Assembly: GCA_902766575.1 (NCBI GenBank)
Contig: CACXED010000296.1
Coordinates: 1-17,529 of the forward strand
DNA from: an uncultured Ruminococcus sp.
Lineage (GTDB): Bacteria > Bacillota > Clostridia > Oscillospirales > CAG-272
Direction of reading: 5' to 3'
DNA length: 17,529 bases
In this document: positions 1-8,102 of the stretch, one piece after another
Layout of the letters: each line of letters begins with the position of its first letter
Position numbering within the stretch: position 1 is the stretch's first letter
Made by a program: the position numbers and the translations under genes
Notes under the pieces: model-generated
Databases searched by the model: none
What the model was told of the DNA's origin: nothing
Seen by the model: the letters and a program-made list of their open reading frames with translations, nothing else

Positions 1-281
1 AGTACACTCCCAAGGCTGACGCTCAGATCAAGGTCGCTTTCCACATCAACTCCGATGAGGACGGCAAGGACGGACGTGAGGGCGAGTACTTCGCAGGCAC
101 CGATCAGGGCAACGCTTGGTCCGAGTCCAGCAAGTACGACACTCTGACCCTGACCGCTAAGAAGTATGAGGCTCCCAAGAAGGAGACCGCTGCTCAGACT
201 GCTGATATCGGCGTTATCAGCGCTCTCGCATCTCTCGCAGCTTCCGGCGCGGCTGTTCTCTCGATAAAGAAAAGAAAGTAA
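1..281 (+). CDS. C-terminal end of a secreted, membrane-anchored surface protein (partial)
   Basis: The open frame begins at base 3, runs off the left edge and ends at TAA 279-281, leaving about 92 residues. The visible part is hydrophilic and rich in Asp, Lys and Glu, with a GREGEYFAGTDQGNAW stretch. It ends in an anchor-like tail: a short linker (APKKETAAQ), the motif TADIG, a hydrophobic segment of about 18 residues rich in Ala, Leu and Val, and a terminal KKRK. This order of linker, G-containing motif, hydrophobic helix and positive tail is that of a sortase-type or simple C-terminal membrane anchor. The canonical LPXTG is not present; TADIG would be a divergent form. The body of the protein is outside the window, so its function cannot be named. 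A strong terminator follows at 386-422. Confidence 0.7.
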   Translation, partial: YTPKADAQIKVAFHINSDEDGKDGREGEYFAGTDQGNAWSESSKYDTLTLTAKKYEAPKKETAAQTADIGVISALASLAASGAAVLSIKKRK

Positions 282-385
282 TTGAGGAACCGCTGAATCA
301 AGGTCGCTTTCATGCGTGAAAACTCAAATTGTTCAGCATATCCAAAAGAATAATTTCCGCAAAAAAGCGGATAGCGCTAAGGCGC

Positions 386-422
386 AAAAGTGGCTGTCGC
401 AAAAGCGACAGCCACTTTTTTT
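386..422 (+). terminator. Perfect intrinsic terminator after the surface-protein gene
   Basis: A 15-bp perfect stem (AAAAGTGGCTGTCGC at 386-400 against 405-419) closes on an AAAA loop and ends in a run of seven T. Two weaker hairpins precede it: TCCGC/GCGGA at 356-371 and AGCGC...GCGC at about 373-385. Because the arm starts with AAAA, it could also terminate transcripts arriving from the right. A closely similar hairpin lies at 12334-12366. Confidence 0.9.
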
Positions 423-453
423 AATGCAAGATCGCGCCGCGCGGCGAGCCGTG

Positions 454-844
454 CGGCGAGCCGCCGCTCCCAAAGTCAAGGTTAATTACTGCGCCGCCAT
501 TAGTTTCAGCCACATCAAACAACCTGCGTCGCAGAAAGAATCATTTTCAAGCTCGCACTTCCGCGCACGGCGAGCCGCCGCTCCCATAGTCAAGGTCAGT
601 GACTGCGCCGCCGTGCGGCGAGCCGCCGCTCCCAAAGTCAAGGTTAGTTGACTGCGCCGCCATTAGTTTCAGCCACATCAAACAACCTGCGTCGCAGAAA
701 GAATCGTTTTGAAGTTTGTACTTCCGCGCACGGCGAGCCGCCGCTCCCAAAGTCAAGGTTAATTACTGCGCCGCCATTAGTTACAGCCACATCAAACAAC
801 CTGCGTCGCAGAAAGAATCGTTTTCAAGATCGCACTTCCGCGCA
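454..844. repeat. Tandem 'A' repeats: three ~114-nt units and one 48-nt deleted unit
   Basis: Each unit starts CGGCGAGCCGCCGCTCCCA, continues with AGTCAAGGTTAATTACTGCG, CCGCCATTAGTTTCAGCC, ACATCAAACAACCTGCGTCG and CAGAAAGAATCGTTTT, and ends CACTTCCGCGCA. Full copies lie at about 454-567, 616-730 and 731-844. The copy at 568-615 keeps only the first third. Copies differ by a few substitutions. Each contains small palindromes (CTGCG T CGCAG; CGGCGAGCCG). The first bases of the unit are the reverse complement of the GGGAGCGGCGGCTCGCCG hairpin that closes the neighbouring B units. Open frames across the array are low-complexity Arg/Ala/Pro peptides with no ribosome binding site, so I treat it as non-coding. 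Confidence 0.85.
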
Positions 845-1077
845 CACGCGAGTGTGCGCGGAACAAAGCGGCGATACGCCGCGCGAACGCGAGGTGAAAT
901 TTGAAATTCGCACAAATTTCAAGCGCGTGTATGGGAGCGGCGGCTCGCCGCTGTGCGCGGAACAAAGCCGCAGTAAGCGGCGCGAGCGCGAGGTAAAATT
1001 TGAAATTCGCACAAACTTCAAGCGCGTGTATGGGAGCGGCGGCTCGCCGCTGGGAGCGGAGGCACGCCGCCGCCGGT
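836..1077. repeat. Structured 'B' repeats: two ~100-nt hairpin-rich units
   Basis: Unit 1 (836-951) contains a perfect 12-bp hairpin TTCCGCGCACAC/GTGTGCGCGGAA with a GCGA tetraloop (836-863), then GCGGC/GCCGC (868-882), then TTGAAATT/AATTTCAA (901-922), then AGCGGCG/CGCCGCT (about 936-952). Unit 2 (952-1050) starts inside the first hairpin and has GCCGC/GCGGC at 967-981, the AT-rich stem and the GC-rich stem. A final variant GGGAGCGGAGGC hairpin follows up to the stop codon of typA. The same unit recurs at 12391-12735 with compensatory base changes, which argues that the secondary structure is maintained. Confidence 0.85.
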
Positions 1078-1084
1078 GCGGTGA

Positions 1085-2908
<1,824 letters not shown>

Positions 2909-2957
2909 GTTGATTAGCTCCTTATATTTTATTTTGATCTGCCTTGACTTTAATCTT

Positions 2958-2991
2958 AAAAACTATACCGCCGGACGTGACCGGACGGTAT
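2958..2991 (-). promoter_or_regulatory. Hairpin in the typA 5' leader
   Basis: On the minus strand ATACCG (2991-2986) pairs with CGGTAT (2970-2965), and CCGG pairs with CCGG inside, around a 6-nt loop with one bulged base. AGTTTTT follows (2964-2958). It begins only a few bases after the predicted typA transcription start. It has a terminator shape, but so close to the 5' end a role in mRNA stability is as likely. Function is not shown by the sequence. Confidence 0.5.
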
Positions 2992-3004
2992 CAAAATACA
3001 TTAT

Positions 3005-3033
3005 ATTATACCACAAATCGCCGCGTCTGAACA
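3005..3033 (-). promoter_or_regulatory. Probable typA promoter (extended -10)
   Basis: The minus strand carries TGGTATAAT: a perfect TATAAT -10 at 3010-3005 with a TG extension. The -35 position (3033-3028, TGTTCA, 17-nt spacer) is poor, as is common for extended -10 promoters. The predicted start is near 2998, leaving a leader of about 90 nt before typA. Confidence 0.55.
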
Positions 3034-3156
3034 GAGCCAAAACAGACGAATTTTGCAGATTTCAAGGGCTTTTTTTTGATATCGGCGAAAATCCGCGGGA
3101 AAATTTCGGATCCGACGTTTTCTGCCGGTTCTTTTATGTGCGCAGCGTAAAGTATC

Positions 3157-3192
3157 AAAAAAAACCACTTGACAGCTATCTGCCAAAGTGGT
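3157..3192 (-). terminator. Minus-strand intrinsic terminator overlapping a plus-strand promoter
   Basis: On the minus strand ACCACTT (3192-3186), a bulged T and GGCAG pair with CTGTC and AAGTGGT (3170-3164) around an ATAG loop, with one G-U pair. Eight T follow at 3164-3157. The hairpin occupies the same bases as the -35 and spacer of the plus-strand promoter at 3169-3197. Confidence 0.7.
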
Positions 3193-3197
3193 ATAAT
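3169..3197 (+). promoter_or_regulatory. Exact-consensus sigma-A promoter for the DUF gene pair
   Basis: TTGACA (3169-3174), a 17-nt spacer and TATAAT (3192-3197) match the consensus exactly. The predicted start is near 3204, giving a leader of about 130 nt before the ATG at 3334. That leader contains GAGCAG (3203-3208) and CTGCTC (3269-3274), which could pair at long range. Confidence 0.75.
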
Positions 3198-3253
3198 ATT
3201 TCCGAGCAGCCATTTTGCGTTTGGGCATAGCTCCCCTATCTTATCACGCCTAT

Positions 3254-3282
3254 AGTATAGCACAGAATCTGCTCAAAGTCAA
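3254..3282 (-). promoter_or_regulatory. Minus-strand sigma-A promoter inside the DUF-pair leader
   Basis: On the minus strand TTGACT (3282-3277), a 17-nt spacer and TATACT (3259-3254) form a near-consensus promoter. It faces typA, but the terminator at 3192-3157 lies about 60 nt downstream of the start, so most transcripts should stop there unless it is bypassed. Confidence 0.55.
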
Positions 3283-3333
3283 TACATTTTCCGCGCAATT
3301 TACATTTTGTTAAAGAAAGTGGGTAAAAAAATT

Positions 3334-3846
3334 ATGAATGAGCAAAAAATGATCGGAATCAGATCGGGCGGCGAGTGTATCCGCACGTCGGCCGAGGGGA
3401 TCCTGCGGCTGAACAACACGCTTGAGAGCCGCGGACTCGCGCTTACTCCCGACGAAGCCCGCGGGCTCGCAGAGACGCGGCAGAAATCGCTGATTGCCAA
3501 CTCGCGGGTTGAGCTCGGACTCGGCGCGGTAGAAAAGCTGATACTGAAATTCTCGGCTTCGGGCTATGCCGCGCGTGAGAGCTGGATAGAGCTTCTGAAC
3601 CTCGCGCTCGAGCTTTTCTACTTTGTCAAGACCGAGACGCGGGACGGCGTCGGCGACGTCAGTCTCATCGACTTCATGTTCGACAGCCTTGAGAAAAACG
3701 GGGGTTCGCCCGAGCTGCTCGCCCAGAGCTGCGAGCGGCTTATCACGCGGCTCAACTGTGGCGGGATAATCGGCGACAACATCGCCGGACAGTCGGCTTC
3801 CGACGACGGCAATTTTGACGGGGAGGATAACGATAATGACCGCTGA
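3334..3846 (+). CDS. DUF6323-like protein of unknown function
   Basis: A 170-residue soluble protein without signal peptide or membrane segments. It is predicted mostly helical, with a conserved-looking core: ILRLNNTLESRGLALTPDEARGLAETRQKSL, SRVELGLGAVEKLILKFSASGY and LLNLALELFYFVKTETRDGVGD. The tail (from about 155) is acidic and low-complexity. From memory this matches the Firmicutes family DUF6323, usually found next to a DUF6179 protein as here; no database search was possible. No biochemical role is known to me. The ATG at 3334 is chosen because the alternative TTG at 3307 lacks a ribosome binding site; the purine-rich AAAGTGGG upstream of 3334 is only a weak one. The gene overlaps the next by 11 bp, so the two are probably translationally coupled. 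Confidence 0.75.
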   Translation: MNEQKMIGIRSGGECIRTSAEGILRLNNTLESRGLALTPDEARGLAETRQKSLIANSRVELGLGAVEKLILKFSASGYAARESWIELLNLALELFYFVKTETRDGVGDVSLIDFMFDSLEKNGGSPELLAQSCERLITRLNCGGIIGDNIAGQSASDDGNFDGEDNDNDR

Positions 3847-4882
3847 CTTCAATAAAACCAACGACAGACTGCCCGAGCCAAAGCCCGGCTCCGGATCGTC
3901 CGGCGCGGAGAAGATAGATCCCTCCGCGCTCGACGGATCGAACTACACGCTCACCCTCGCGCTTGAAGCCCTGCGCACCGGAGCGATCGGCCGCGCCGCT
4001 TACGACGCCTTTATCGAGCGGGTGTTCGATAAGCTCGCCGACCAGATAAGGCTCTATACCGGCGGAGAATCCGACTCGGTGATGAACGAGACGGCGGTCA
4101 AGCTGCTCGGCTCGGTGCTTTATAACTGCGATCTCGCGCTGAAGCCGGTCGGCGTCGGGACGGCGCTCGGCAGGATCATGAACGAGCCGATCGACAGCAT
4201 CTATTACGACGGACTGAGGATCAACCGCGAATATATGCTCAAGGCGCTGGCCATGCTCAGAAAAGTGAAAAGGACGCGCATCGACACGATGTGCGTCTAC
4301 TACAACAATCTTCTCGGCGGAGACCTCGAGCGGCTTATAAAGAGCTATGACCCGAAATTCGACGCCAAGCGCGGCTGCGCGTGGGTCGACTACTCCATGC
4401 CGACCGTAAACCGGAGCATCTGCGGCGTCGGCGGGATCCTCCATCTGCTTGAGGAGCTTCAGAACGAGAACGATTTTGTCAACAGCTTCCCAAAGGCGCA
4501 GACCGACGCGCTCTGGGAACGCTGTCACCGGGAGATAGCTCATCCCGCCGGAGATATGATCAACCTCGGCGAGCTCGTCTTTGAGCAGGCGCTGATCTCG
4601 CTGATCGCCGGAGAGCCGGAGCCGGTGGTCCCGGTTCCGGTAACGGCGCTGATCCGGCTCTCACAGCGGCTCGAACGGAGGAGACTGAGCGGCGAGGAGG
4701 GCTGGTACGCGGCGCTCGCCGTCTCGCATAAGCTGAACAGGCGTGCGCCGCAGAAGTATCTCGACCGGCTGCTCGTGCGTATGCGGGTACAGCTCGGCGT
4801 GATCTTTGACAGCAGCGACGCGCTGTTCAGATTCTGCCGGATCTACAAAAACAGGCAGACCGGGCTCAGCGAGTCAGAATGA
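3836..4882 (+). CDS. DUF6179-like protein of unknown function
   Basis: A 348-residue soluble protein. The first 35 residues are polar and probably disordered (PEPKPGSGSSG). The rest is predicted helical and contains YTGGESDSVMNETAVKLLGSVLYN (about 84-107), which I recall as typical of the DUF6179 family, and a basic segment RLSQRLERRRLSGEEGWYAAL near residue 280. The start is the ATG at 3836, 9 nt after GGGGAGG (3820-3826); a TTG at 3815 in the same frame is inferior. It overlaps the preceding DUF6323-like gene by 11 bp, as expected for a conserved pair whose products may act together. Its last 17 bases overlap the 3' end of the convergent CBM9-like gene. I cannot assign a function. Confidence 0.75.
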   Translation: MTADFNKTNDRLPEPKPGSGSSGAEKIDPSALDGSNYTLTLALEALRTGAIGRAAYDAFIERVFDKLADQIRLYTGGESDSVMNETAVKLLGSVLYNCDLALKPVGVGTALGRIMNEPIDSIYYDGLRINREYMLKALAMLRKVKRTRIDTMCVYYNNLLGGDLERLIKSYDPKFDAKRGCAWVDYSMPTVNRSICGVGGILHLLEELQNENDFVNSFPKAQTDALWERCHREIAHPAGDMINLGELVFEQALISLIAGEPEPVVPVPVTALIRLSQRLERRRLSGEEGWYAALAVSHKLNRRAPQKYLDRLLVRMRVQLGVIFDSSDALFRFCRIYKNRQTGLSESE

Positions 4883-5495
4883 ATTTTCCAAAGCAGTCGG
4901 GACGATGGAAGTCGGGCGTAGGGGAGTCAACCTTTGACCACATTCCGTAGGGAAGTATCCTGTGATCGCCGCCGCATTTGTAGAAATTTCCGGAAAACTC
5001 GGTGCTCTCGTCGACCGAGCTTATGTGAAAGACCTTTTGCAGAGCTTCGAGCGGGACGAACTCGTAGATATCCCATCTGTCGGGAGTCTTTGCCCCGGTG
5101 ACGCGGAAAGGCTCGATTCCCATGCTGACAAGCGGAACGCGGTCGTAGCGGTCGTGACCGAAGCCGATGAGAGTCGTCGGGTTGGAGTTCGACTCTATGT
5201 TGATATAGCCGTTCTGTTCAGCTCCGGGAGCGTTCATTGTGAAGAAGAACTCGAGACAGCTGTCCTTGAATACCGGATCGTTGTGCTTTGTGTAGATGGC
5301 GCGGGGATTCGGCTCGATACACCAGAGATGCGAGTAAATGCCCTCGCGCTCGTCGCCCGACTTGACGTAGACGACCTGAGCTCCGGCTTCGGGACGGTAG
5401 TCGCTCTCCCAGAGATAGGTGTCGATGAGAGCGGTATCGACGGCGCTCCAGTCGATCTCCGGAGAGGTGAGCAGCTTTACCGTGTAGGTTTTCAT
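4866..5495 (-). CDS. CBM9-like carbohydrate-binding domain protein
   Basis: A 209-residue protein that looks like a single CBM9-like beta-sandwich domain: a substrate strand region ending WESDYRPEA, AQVVYVKSGDEREGIYSHLWCIEPNPRAIYTKHNDPVFKDSCLEFFF in the middle, YINIESNSNPTTLIGFGHDR, and PTPDFHRPDCFGKFIL at the end. These stretches are typical of the 'carbohydrate-binding family 9-like' proteins of gut bacteria. There is no signal peptide and no catalytic domain, so it is probably cytoplasmic and its ligand is unknown. AAAGGA lies 8 nt before the ATG. It has its own promoter (5529-5557) and is monocistronic. The stop lies 17 nt inside the convergent DUF6179-like gene, leaving no room for a terminator. 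Confidence 0.8.
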   Translation of the reverse strand: MKTYTVKLLTSPEIDWSAVDTALIDTYLWESDYRPEAGAQVVYVKSGDEREGIYSHLWCIEPNPRAIYTKHNDPVFKDSCLEFFFTMNAPGAEQNGYINIESNSNPTTLIGFGHDRYDRVPLVSMGIEPFRVTGAKTPDRWDIYEFVPLEALQKVFHISSVDESTEFSGNFYKCGGDHRILPYGMWSKVDSPTPDFHRPDCFGKFILTR

Positions 5496-5528
5496 GGCTT
5501 ATGTCCTTTCTTTGATCTGAGATACTCT

Positions 5529-5557
5529 ATTATACAACATTCCCCGGGAAAAAGCAA
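5529..5557 (-). promoter_or_regulatory. Promoter of the CBM9-like gene
   Basis: On the minus strand TTGCTT (5557-5552), a 17-nt spacer and a perfect TATAAT (5534-5529) lie about 35 nt upstream of the start codon. Confidence 0.6.
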
Positions 5558-5596
5558 TAGCTATTATGAATTTTTTGTAAACTCTCGCGTATGAGC

Positions 5597-5625
5597 TTTA
5601 CAAACCCGCGCCGCTGTAATATAAT
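5597..5625 (+). promoter_or_regulatory. Promoter of the cysE-cysS T-box operon
   Basis: TTTACA (5597-5602), a 17-nt spacer and TATAAT (5620-5625) put the transcription start near 5632, about 40 nt before stem I of the T-box. Confidence 0.75.
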
Positions 5626-5669
5626 ATTAGTAACAAATCAAACTGTTCCCTCGGAAATCGAACAATCTA

Positions 5670-5931
5670 CAGGCTGTGAACGGAAGGATCATGTGCGGGA
5701 AGGCTCAGAGAGGCGCGCCCCTTTGGAAGGGTGGTGTGAGCGCGCTCCGGAGAGCGCATGAATAAGTGCGTCCGTGAGCCTGTCGGGCGAAATCAAGTAG
5801 TCCGGCACGGGTGCTCCCCGTTACAGGAGCCGGCGGTGAGAGCTTTTTGCCGCCTCAGAGCTATAAGATAAAGTGGAACCGCGTTAATACGCCTTTATTC
5901 CCATGCGGGAATAAGGGGCGTTTTGTTTTTT
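5670..5931 (+). promoter_or_regulatory. Cysteine-specific T-box riboswitch
   Basis: The stem I base is CAGGCT (5670-5675) with AGCCTG (5777-5782), then a kink-turn-like GTGA/G internal loop, then ACGGA (5680-5684) with TCCGT (5771-5775). On the 3' side, directly before TCCGT, lies AATAAG-TGC-G, so the specifier is UGC (5767-5769), a Cys codon. The antiterminator is complete: AAAG (5870-5873), the bulge TGGAACC (5874-5880), GCG/CGC around TTAATA, and CTTT (5893-5896). The bulge reads UGGA, which pairs with a tRNA ending UCCA; bacterial tRNA-Cys has U at the discriminator position, so this agrees with the specifier. Uncharged tRNA-Cys should favour antitermination and expression of cysE and cysS. 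Confidence 0.93.
5889..5931 (+). terminator. T-box terminator
   Basis: ACGCCTTTATTCCC (5889-5902) pairs with GGGAATAAGGGGCGT (5907-5921) around ATGC, followed by TTTTGTTTTTT. The 5' arm overlaps the antiterminator (CGC and CTTT at 5890-5896), so the two structures exclude each other. Confidence 0.92.
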
Positions 5932-5942
5932 GGGAGGTATTC

Positions 5943-6665
5943 ATGAAACTTAAAACCAAAACCGTTGAAGTCGACCTTGACAGGATAAAGGAGGACGTAC
6001 GCAAGGCGAAGGACGAGATCGTCACCGACATCCGCGTCATCCGCGAGCGCGACCCTGCCGCTACGAGCGATCTCGAGGTCGCTCTGCTCTACTCGGGCTT
6101 TCACGCAGTGCTTTTCTATCGGGTCTCGCATATGCTCTACGAGAAGAAGAAATTCTTCGCGGCGCGGCTCATCAGCCAGAGCGCGCGCTTTCTGACCGGC
6201 ATCGAGATCCATCCCGGAGCCAAGATCGGCAGAGGGCTTTTCATCGACCACGGAAGCGGAGTCGTCATCGGCGAGACGGCTGAAATCGGCGACAACTGCA
6301 CGCTCTATCAGGGCGTGACCCTCGGCGGAACCGGCAAACACGTCGGCAAGCGTCACCCGACCCTCGGCAACAACGTCATGGTCGGCTCGGGCGCAAAGGT
6401 GTTAGGCCCTTTTAAGATCGGAGACAACAGCAAGATCGCCGCAAACGCCGTCGTGCTCGACGAGATCCCCGACAACTGCACCGCCGTCGGAATCCCCGCC
6501 CGCGTCGTCAGACGCAACAACCAGAAGGTCGACTGCGACCTCGACCAGATCCACATCGCCGACCCCGTCGCTCAGGAGTTCTGCAAGATGAACCTGAAGA
6601 TAGAAGCCCTCGAGCGCGAGCTCGACGAGCTGAAAAAAGAACGGAAGAAAGAAAACAAAGAATAA
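5943..6665 (+). CDS. cysE: Serine O-acetyltransferase
   Basis: This 240-residue enzyme makes O-acetylserine from serine and acetyl-CoA, the committed step of cysteine synthesis in the cytoplasm. An N-terminal helical region (LLYSGFHAVLFYRVSHMLYEKKKF) leads into a hexapeptide left-handed beta-helix: IHPGAKIGRGLFIDHGSGVVIGETAEIGDNCTLYQGVTLGGTGK. The IDHG His/Asp and the LGGTGK acetyl-CoA loop are intact. The C-terminal tail is a charged helix ending in KKERKKENKE. This is the short Firmicutes form (EpsC/CysE type). The start is the ATG at 5943, 5 nt after GGGAGG; an upstream in-frame start at 5811 would lie inside the T-box terminator and is rejected. It is the first gene after the Cys T-box and is followed 21 nt later by cysS. 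No O-acetylserine sulfhydrylase gene is in the window. Confidence 0.95.
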   Translation: MKLKTKTVEVDLDRIKEDVRKAKDEIVTDIRVIRERDPAATSDLEVALLYSGFHAVLFYRVSHMLYEKKKFFAARLISQSARFLTGIEIHPGAKIGRGLFIDHGSGVVIGETAEIGDNCTLYQGVTLGGTGKHVGKRHPTLGNNVMVGSGAKVLGPFKIGDNSKIAANAVVLDEIPDNCTAVGIPARVVRRNNQKVDCDLDQIHIADPVAQEFCKMNLKIEALERELDELKKERKKENKE

Positions 6666-6686
6666 CAACTCCAAGGAGATATAAAA

Positions 6687-8096
6687 ATGAGATTCTACAA
6701 CACACTCACAAAGCGCAAGGACGAATTTGTGCCGCTCGAGGAGGGCAAGGTCAGGATGTACGCCTGCGGCCCGACTGTCTACGATTTCTTCCATATAGGA
6801 AACGCGCGCTGCTTCATCGTGTTCGATATGCTCCGCCGCTATCTCGAGTACCGCGGCTATGAGGTCAAGTTCGTGCAGAACTTCACCGACGTGGACGACA
6901 AGATCATAAAGCGCGCCAACGCCGAGGGCGTAACTCAGCGCGATATCGCCGAGAGATATATCGCCGAGTACTTCACCGACGCAAAGGGTCTCGGCATCCG
7001 CCCGGCTACCGTCCATCCCCGCGCTACCGAGAATATCGACGAGATGATAAAGATCGTCTCGACGCTCATCGACAACGGCCACGCCTACGCCGTCGACATG
7101 GGAGAGGGTAATTCCGACGTATACTTCAGAACGCTCTCGTTCAAAGAGTACGGCAAGCTCTCGCATATGCCGATAGACGAGCTCGAAAAGGGCGCGCGCA
7201 TCGACGTCTCCGAGCACAAGGAGGACGCGCTCGACTTCGCGCTCTGGAAGGCCGCAAAGCCCGGCGAGCCCTACTGGGAGAGCCCGTGGGGCAAGGGTCG
7301 TCCCGGCTGGCACATCGAGTGCTCGGCTATGGTGCTGCGCTACCTCGGCGAGTCGATAGACATCCACTGCGGCGGTCAGGACCTCACCTTCCCGCATCAC
7401 GAGAACGAGATCGCTCAGTCCGAGTGCTGCACCGGCAAGCCCTTTGCGAGATACTGGCTGCACAACGGCTATATCAACGTCGACAACACCAAGATGTCAA
7501 AGTCGCTCGGGAACTTCTTCACCGTCCGCGACGCGGCTGCCAAGTACGGCTATCCGGTAATACGCTTCTTCATCCTCAGCGCGCACTACAGAAGCCCGAT
7601 AAACTTCTCCGCCGATATCTTAGCCCAGTCTAAGAACGCGCTCGAGCGTATAATCAACTGCATAAACAATCTCGAGTTCTATCTCAAAACCGCGGCTCCC
7701 GGAGAGATCGGCGACGCAAAGGCTAAAGCCGACAAGCACAAGGCCGACTTCATCGAAGCTATGGACGACGACTTCAACACCGCCGACGGCATCGCCGCTA
7801 TCTTCGAGCTGGTTCGCGACGCTAACGAGCTGATCGCCTCCAACGCTTCTTCCGACGCCGCGAAGTATACGCTCGATATGCTCACCGAGCTCTGCTCGCT
7901 GATGGGCTTCCTGCCTGAGAAGTCGGGAGCGGACGACGAATTCACCGCGATGATCGAGGCTAAGATCGCAGAGCGCGCCGCAGCTAAGAAGGCTAAGAAC
8001 TACGCCGAGGCCGATAAAATCCGCGCCGAGCTCCTCGAAAAAGGCGTTGTGCTTGAGGATACTCCCAAGGGTACAAAATATCGCATCGAAAGATAA
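6687..8096 (+). CDS. cysS: Cysteinyl-tRNA synthetase
   Basis: A 469-residue class I synthetase that charges tRNA-Cys. The HIGH-type motif is HIGN (36-39) and KMSKS is at 269-273. The zinc ligands expected for the family are present: C27 in YACGPT, C212 in GWHIECSAM, and H237 and E241 in FPHHENE. The C-terminal third (from about 330) is the DALR-type anticodon-binding helical domain, ending AAKKAKNYAEADKIRAELLEKGVVLEDTPKGTKY. AAGGAG lies 8 nt before the ATG. It is co-transcribed with cysE under the cysteine T-box, so cysteine synthesis and tRNA charging respond to the same uncharged tRNA. I see no strong terminator after it. Its frame is unbroken and of normal length. Confidence 0.98.
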   Translation: MRFYNTLTKRKDEFVPLEEGKVRMYACGPTVYDFFHIGNARCFIVFDMLRRYLEYRGYEVKFVQNFTDVDDKIIKRANAEGVTQRDIAERYIAEYFTDAKGLGIRPATVHPRATENIDEMIKIVSTLIDNGHAYAVDMGEGNSDVYFRTLSFKEYGKLSHMPIDELEKGARIDVSEHKEDALDFALWKAAKPGEPYWESPWGKGRPGWHIECSAMVLRYLGESIDIHCGGQDLTFPHHENEIAQSECCTGKPFARYWLHNGYINVDNTKMSKSLGNFFTVRDAAAKYGYPVIRFFILSAHYRSPINFSADILAQSKNALERIINCINNLEFYLKTAAPGEIGDAKAKADKHKADFIEAMDDDFNTADGIAAIFELVRDANELIASNASSDAAKYTLDMLTELCSLMGFLPEKSGADDEFTAMIEAKIAERAAAKKAKNYAEADKIRAELLEKGVVLEDTPKGTKYRIER

Positions 8097-8102
8097 GGAA
8101 TT

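Larger units (their letters stand above)
3157..3247 (-). ncRNA. Putative ~90-nt RNA between a minus-strand promoter and terminator
   Basis: A promoter at 3254-3282 would start transcription near 3247, and the terminator at 3192-3157 would end it. The RNA would be antisense to the first part of the leader of the plus-strand DUF gene pair. A 75-codon frame (3228-3001) begins inside it with ATG 2 nt after AGGGGAGCT. That spacing is too short and the frame runs through the terminator, so I do not call it a gene. The RNA could instead be an attenuated upstream leader of typA. I recognise no known RNA family. Confidence 0.35.

Noticed and set aside
27..310. 14-nt direct repeat ATCAAGGTCGCTTT at 27-40 and 297-310
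   Set aside because: One such match in 17 kb is expected by chance and the flanks are unrelated.
454..844. CRISPR array
   Set aside because: Units of ~114 nt are repeated nearly whole with no unique spacers between short repeats, and no cas gene is near.
3001..3263. Two short minus-strand frames upstream of typA
   Set aside because: They run through the T8 terminator, the typA promoter or both, and have no usable ribosome binding site.
5811..5942. N-terminal extension of cysE
   Set aside because: It would be encoded by the T-box antiterminator and terminator; the ATG at 5943 has a proper GGGAGG.
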